From contig NZ_CP027869.1 of assembly GCF_005490985.1 (NCBI RefSeq), forward strand, positions 248,001 to 312,000: DNA of 64,000 bases. The letters are read 5' to 3'. Shown in pieces: positions 61,012 through 64,000 of this stretch. Made by a program: the position numbers and the translations under genes. Numbering within the stretch: position 1 is the stretch's first letter; each line of letters starts with the position of its first letter. The notes beneath the pieces are model-generated. The model saw nothing but the letters and a program-made list of their open reading frames with translations. It made no database searches and was not told where the DNA came from. Source of the DNA: Curtobacterium sp. SGAir0471 (GTDB lineage Bacteria; Actinomycetota; Actinomycetes; Actinomycetales; Microbacteriaceae).

Positions 61012-62241
61012 TCAACTCGGGGCCGAGGCCGGAGCGGGGACGTGCTCGACGGGCAGCCGGAGGTGCAGGGCGAAGCCGTCGCCGGGCTGCGGACCGGAGT
61101 CCAGGCGCCCGCCGAGGAGCGATGCCCGTTCCCCGAGTCCGATGAGCCCGAGGCCGGACCCGGGGAGTTCGAGGCGGTCGGCGCGCGCCGGACCGTTCAC
61201 GAGGTCGACGAGCACCTGGTCGCCGTGCAGCCGACCGCTGATCCGGACCACGGCGCCGGGAGCGTGCTTCCTCACGTTCGTCAGTCCCTCCTGCACGAAG
61301 CGGTACACCGCGCGTTGCACGGGCAGCGACAGGGCGTCGGGCAGGTCCACGGCGACCTCGGTCTCGAGCCCGCTCGCCGCGACGAGCCGGGGCAGGTCGG
61401 CGAGCACGGGCTGCGGCGCGATCTCGCGGTCGGTGCCGCCGGAGGCCCGGAGCACCTGGACCATCTCGCGCAGCTCCTGCAACGTCACCACGCACAGCTG
61501 CCGGATCGTGCGCGCGAACGCCCGCTCCTGCTCGTCGCGCCCGGCCATCTGCACGCCGCCGGCCTGCACGGCGATGAGGGTGACCTGGTGCGAGACGACG
61601 TCGTGCATCTCGCGTGCGAGCAGGGCGCGTTCGCGCGAGAGGGCGACCTCGGCGGCCCGGCGACGTTCCTCGGCGCGCGAGGCCCCGAGTTCGGCGATCC
61701 GGTCGACCAGGACGGCCCGGGTCCGCACGAGCAGCCCGATCGCGAGCGGGCCGAGCGCGAAGATGAGGGCGTAGACGACGGACACGACGATCTCGTCGAG
61801 CTGCTGGGGCGGACCGACGACGAAGCCGCTGAACCCGACGAACTGCACGACCGCGGCGACGAGCATCAGCCACCGCCGGTCGGTGCGCTCGCCGAGCGTG
61901 AAGAGGGCGATGCTCGCCGCGACGACGCCGGAGCCGATGAACAGGCCTGGCATGGTGAGCGCGAAGGTCAGGACGGGCAGGCGTCGACGCAGGACGAGCG
62001 CACCGGCCGCGACGAGCGACAGGGTGATCTCGGTCGTCGTGGCGCCCGCGATGTCGAGCACGGCGTCGATGACCGCGGCGGCGAGGAAGAGCGCGTCGAC
62101 CAGCCACCAGGGGGCGGGGTGGGCCCGCGCACGACGGAGGCCGGCGTCGACCAGCGCGTCGAGCCTCCCGTCCGTCCGCTCCAGCAGGCGACGGAGGCGA
62201 CGCAGGCGACGGAGCCGACCGGCAGCGGTCGGCTCAGCCAT
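61012..62241 (-). CDS. Two-component sensor histidine kinase (NarL-type HPK7)
   Basis: 409 residues from ATG 62241, which overlaps the response-regulator stop by 8 nt. Five to six hydrophobic helices in the N-terminal half (about 45-190) form a membrane sensor with little extracellular part. The phosphoacceptor is H213 in REMHDVVSHQVTLIA (HisKA_3). The ATPase part has GLTNVRKHAPGAV (N box) and GSGLGLIGLGERASLLGG (G box). It probably senses an intramembrane signal, such as membrane disturbance, as do other LiaS/DesK/VraS-type kinases. Confidence 0.93.
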   Translation of the reverse strand: MAEPTAAGRLRRLRRLRRLLERTDGRLDALVDAGLRRARAHPAPWWLVDALFLAAAVIDAVLDIAGATTTEITLSLVAAGALVLRRRLPVLTFALTMPGLFIGSGVVAASIALFTLGERTDRRWLMLVAAVVQFVGFSGFVVGPPQQLDEIVVSVVYALIFALGPLAIGLLVRTRAVLVDRIAELGASRAEERRRAAEVALSRERALLAREMHDVVSHQVTLIAVQAGGVQMAGRDEQERAFARTIRQLCVVTLQELREMVQVLRASGGTDREIAPQPVLADLPRLVAASGLETEVAVDLPDALSLPVQRAVYRFVQEGLTNVRKHAPGAVVRISGRLHGDQVLVDLVNGPARADRLELPGSGLGLIGLGERASLLGGRLDSGPQPGDGFALHLRLPVEHVPAPASAPS

Positions 62242-62869
62242 CGAGCAGCCCGGCCTCGGCCGCGCGCAGCGCGAGCTGGACCCGCGTGGTGACGCCGAAC
62301 GCGGCGAGGAGGGCGCGGACGTCCTCCTTGACGGTGCCGGTGCTGACGCCGATGCGCTGGCCGATCTCGGGGTTGCTGGCACCCTCGGCGACGAGCCGCA
62401 CCACGGTGTGCTCCCGCTCGGACAGCTCCGGTGCCGGCGTCGTCGACCGGTGGGCGAAGAGCCGGGTCCGGTCCACGCCCGGCGCCAGGACGATGCCGCC
62501 GCGGGCGAGCGCCCGGACGTACTCGGCGAGCGACTCCGGATCGGTGTCCTTGAGCAGGAAGCCCGCGGCCCCGGACTCCATCGCCCGGGCGACCACCTGG
62601 GTGTCGGTGTCGAACGTCGTCAGCATCGCGACGGCCGGGGGCTCGGGCAGCTGCCGGAGCGCGGCGAGCACCTCGAGCCCGTTCACCCGTGGCATGCGGA
62701 CGTCGAGCAGGACCACGTCGGGGGCGTGCCGGCGCACGGTCTCGACCGCGTCGACGTCACCGCTCGTGGCGACGACGTCGATGTCCGCCGCCGCGCCGAG
62801 GATGAGTTCGAACCCGTACCGGACGAGCGTCTCGTCGTCCACGATCACCACCGAGGTCACGCGCGTCAT
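62234..62869 (-). CDS. Two-component response regulator, NarL/LuxR family
   Basis: 211 residues from ATG 62869; a GTG at 62860 is possible (CAAGAT ends 7 nt before it). The receiver domain has VDDETLVRYG, phosphorylated D56 in VVLLDVRMP, conserved Thr and Lys in TTFDTD and FLLKDTD. The C-terminal LuxR helix-turn-helix is LSEREHTVVRLVAEGASNPEIGQRIGVSTGTVKEDVRALLAAFG. It overlaps the kinase gene and lies upstream of the lipid aminoacylase-hydrolase pair on the same strand, so it is their likely regulator. Confidence 0.94.
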   Translation of the reverse strand: MTRVTSVVIVDDETLVRYGFELILGAAADIDVVATSGDVDAVETVRRHAPDVVLLDVRMPRVNGLEVLAALRQLPEPPAVAMLTTFDTDTQVVARAMESGAAGFLLKDTDPESLAEYVRALARGGIVLAPGVDRTRLFAHRSTTPAPELSEREHTVVRLVAEGASNPEIGQRIGVSTGTVKEDVRALLAAFGVTTRVQLALRAAEAGLLDG

Positions 62870-62881
62870 CTTGTCACGGCG

Positions 62882-62910
62882 TTGGCTTCTCGCATCCTGA
62901 TCACTACTGT
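62882..62910 (+). promoter_or_regulatory. Promoter of the GntR/UTRA gene
   Basis: TTGGCT (62882-62887) and TACTGT (62905-62910) are spaced by 17 bp. Downstream, CTGGTC and GACCAG (about 62920-62943) form a loose inverted repeat that could be the regulator's own operator. Confidence 0.5.
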
Positions 62911-62992
62911 GAGGACGACTGGTCATGTCCGCGCAGGACCAGCTGGGCGACGACCGCCCCCGAGTCGACGAGCACCGGAGCACGAGGACCGC

Positions 62993-63727
62993 ATGACGAG
63001 CCGCATCACCGAGGGGGCCGAGCCGAAGCACCAGCAGCTCCGGCGCATCCTGCTCGACCTCGCGACCACCCGGCTCGCACCCGGCGCGGCGATCCCCTCG
63101 GAGCGGCAGCTCATCGCCGAGTACGGGGTGTCCCGCATCACGGTGCGCGAAGCACTCGGGCAGCTCGTCAACGAGGGCTACCTCGAGCGCGTGCGCGGCA
63201 AGGGCACCTTCGTGGCGCACCGACCCGTGCAGTCCACCCTGCACCTGGCGTCCTTCACCGAGGAGATGCGGGCGCTCGGGCACGTCCCGACGACCGTGGT
63301 CCTCGTGCGCGAGGAGCGGGTCCCGCCGGCCGACACCGTGGCGGCACTGCGGCTCGACGCCGCGGACACCGCCTACCACCTCAGGCGTCTGCGCATGGCG
63401 GACGGGGCCCCGGTGTCCGTCGACGACGCGTGGCTGTCGGCGACGGCGTTCCCGGGGCTCCTCGACCAGGACCTGTCCGGGTCGGTGTACTCGCTGGCGG
63501 CGGACACGTACGGCACACCGATCGACCGGGCGCAGCAGACGGTGGCGGCGAAGCCCGCGGCCGACGACGTCGCGACGCTGCTCGGGACGAGGACCGGGGC
63601 GCCGCTGCTCGAGTTCGACCGGGTGTCCTACGCGGCGGACCGGCCGGTCGAGCACGCCCGCTCCTGGTACCGCTCGGACCGCTACCGGGTGCAGATGGAG
63701 GTCACCGCCCGCCGCCCGGTCGCGTAG
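62993..63727 (+). CDS. GntR family regulator with UTRA domain (HutC subfamily)
   Basis: 244 residues from ATG 62993 with GAGGA 5 nt upstream. The winged helix is at about 18-75: LRRILLDLATTRLAPGAAIPSERQLIAEYGVSRITVREAL followed by GYLERVRGKGTFVA. The UTRA effector domain (about 90-240) has TAYHLRRLRMADGAPVSVDDAWL and PLLEFDRVSYAADRPVEHARSWYRSDRY. Family members respond to sugar phosphates such as N-acetylglucosamine-6-P. The target operon is probably outside the window. Confidence 0.92.
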   Translation: MTSRITEGAEPKHQQLRRILLDLATTRLAPGAAIPSERQLIAEYGVSRITVREALGQLVNEGYLERVRGKGTFVAHRPVQSTLHLASFTEEMRALGHVPTTVVLVREERVPPADTVAALRLDAADTAYHLRRLRMADGAPVSVDDAWLSATAFPGLLDQDLSGSVYSLAADTYGTPIDRAQQTVAAKPAADDVATLLGTRTGAPLLEFDRVSYAADRPVEHARSWYRSDRYRVQMEVTARRPVA

Positions 63728-63776
63728 CCGAGCGGCGTCCGAGTCTCGCGCGCACCGACCCCGCCCGAGGATCGTG

Positions 63777-63831
63777 CCGCGAAAGCGACAGACCGCACCC
63801 AGTTGTTGGTCGAAGCCTGTCGCTTCCGCGG
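63777..63831. terminator. Palindrome family B hairpin (second copy)
   Basis: CCGCGAAAGCGACAG (63777-63791) pairs with CTGTCGCTTCCGCGG (63817-63831), with one A:C mismatch at the same place as in the copy at 31190. It lies between the GntR gene and the convergent gene at the window's end. Confidence 0.8.
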
Positions 63832-63894
63832 ATCAGTGCGGGTGGTCGGGCTCGCGGAGGTCCTCGTGTTCGAACTCGGCGAGCCGGCCGCTCG

Positions 63895-64000
63895 TCAGAC
63901 GGTGAAGAGCGTGGCGCCCTCGGGCAGCGTCGTGCCGACCGTCGACTGCTCGACCGAGTCCGGCGTGCTGCCGAGCACGACGACCGGGCACACGGGCGAG
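63895..64000 (-). CDS. C-terminal end of an unidentified protein
   Basis: A minus-strand frame is open from the window's edge to TGA at 63895-63897, encoding the last 34 residues S-P-V-C-P-V-V-V-L-G-S-T-P-D-S-V-E-Q... ending L-F-T-V. The CPVVVLGS stretch looks like a buried beta strand with a turn. Too little is present to name a family. Third-position G/C bias supports a real gene end, convergent to the GntR gene. Confidence 0.5.
   Translation of the reverse strand, partial: SPVCPVVVLGSTPDSVEQSTVGTTLPEGATLFTV

Noticed and set aside
58777..62292. A plus-strand open frame of about 1,170 codons opposite the lipid aminoacylase and histidine kinase
   Set aside because: It is antisense to two genes with full catalytic motifs. 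The product is Arg/Gly/His-rich low-complexity sequence, a typical shadow frame in GC-rich DNA.

Overview
The window reads as a contiguous piece of a high-GC actinobacterial chromosome. Evidence is the strong G/C third-position bias in every real gene, frequent GTG starts, ATGA/GTGA overlaps, a Ku-LigD pair, LAXTG-type surface anchoring, phosphoketolase and many short membrane proteins typical of Microbacteriaceae. Gene content and the style of the intergenic palindromes suggest Curtobacterium or a close relative; that genus call is inference. No rRNA, tRNA, CRISPR array, transposase or integrase was seen, and base and codon use look uniform, so this is core and ordinary accessory chromosome rather than a mobile island.

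Layout. 1-2.5 kb: end of a GNAT gene, then a TetR regulator with a 14-TM drug exporter behind a perfect palindrome. 2.8-7.3 kb: a LacI regulator divergent from a nucleoside hydrolase-MFS-ribokinase operon (nucleoside to ribose to ribose-5-phosphate). 7.4-10.1 kb: Ppx/GppA phosphatase and small membrane proteins. 10.1-15.3 kb: non-homologous end joining, Ku on the minus strand and SDR-LigD on the plus strand. 15.7-18.3 kb: minus-strand metabolic and small genes (TIM-barrel isomerase, fumarylacetoacetate hydrolase family). 18.5-25.7 kb: phosphoketolase, a secreted protein with a structured leader, DUF1992, a Na/Ca exchanger-type antiporter and a GH15 hydrolase. 25.9-31.2 kb: a small ORF upstream of RtcB RNA ligase, DUF1206, a DUF3800-like protein, an SMP-30 lactonase and an alpha/beta hydrolase. 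31.3-35.1 kb: a redox/stress block (FAD reductase, SDR, Dps, MarR, FMN reductase). 35.2-41.5 kb: GH13 alpha-glucosidase, a LAXTG-anchored lectin/DUF11 surface protein, DUF308-type membrane proteins, and an ECF sigma factor with a membrane partner. 41.6-49.4 kb: two LysR-transporter divergent pairs, a secreted RNase-like protein, a CDF metal exporter and a DUF4166/epimerase pair. 49.5-57.6 kb: purB, a low-molecular-weight tyrosine phosphatase, a holin-like membrane protein, an aminotransferase (hisC/pat), an E1alpha-E1beta-E2 2-oxoacid dehydrogenase operon and a GNAT. 57.6-63.7 kb: an alpha/beta hydrolase and an MprF-like lipid aminoacylase next to a two-component system, then a GntR/UTRA regulator. 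A minus-strand gene end closes the window.

Two things stand out across the whole window. First, roughly 27 transcription units start with a -10-like hexamer (TAGNNT, CAGGCT, CATNAT and similar) ending exactly 6-7 nt before the ATG/GTG, the arrangement expected of leaderless mRNAs; this was used to decide many starts. Second, several intergenic gaps hold long, nearly perfect palindromes that fall into at least two sequence families. One has the stem GGACGGGAGGCGCGG. The other has CCGCGARAGCGACAG, with one covarying base pair and one conserved mismatch. They look like genome-specific bidirectional terminators or REP-like elements.

The most system-like loci are the two-component system with a lipid aminoacylase and hydrolase at 57.6-62.9 kb, the small ORF preceding rtcB, the secreted RNase-fold protein at 44.0 kb and the palindrome families.
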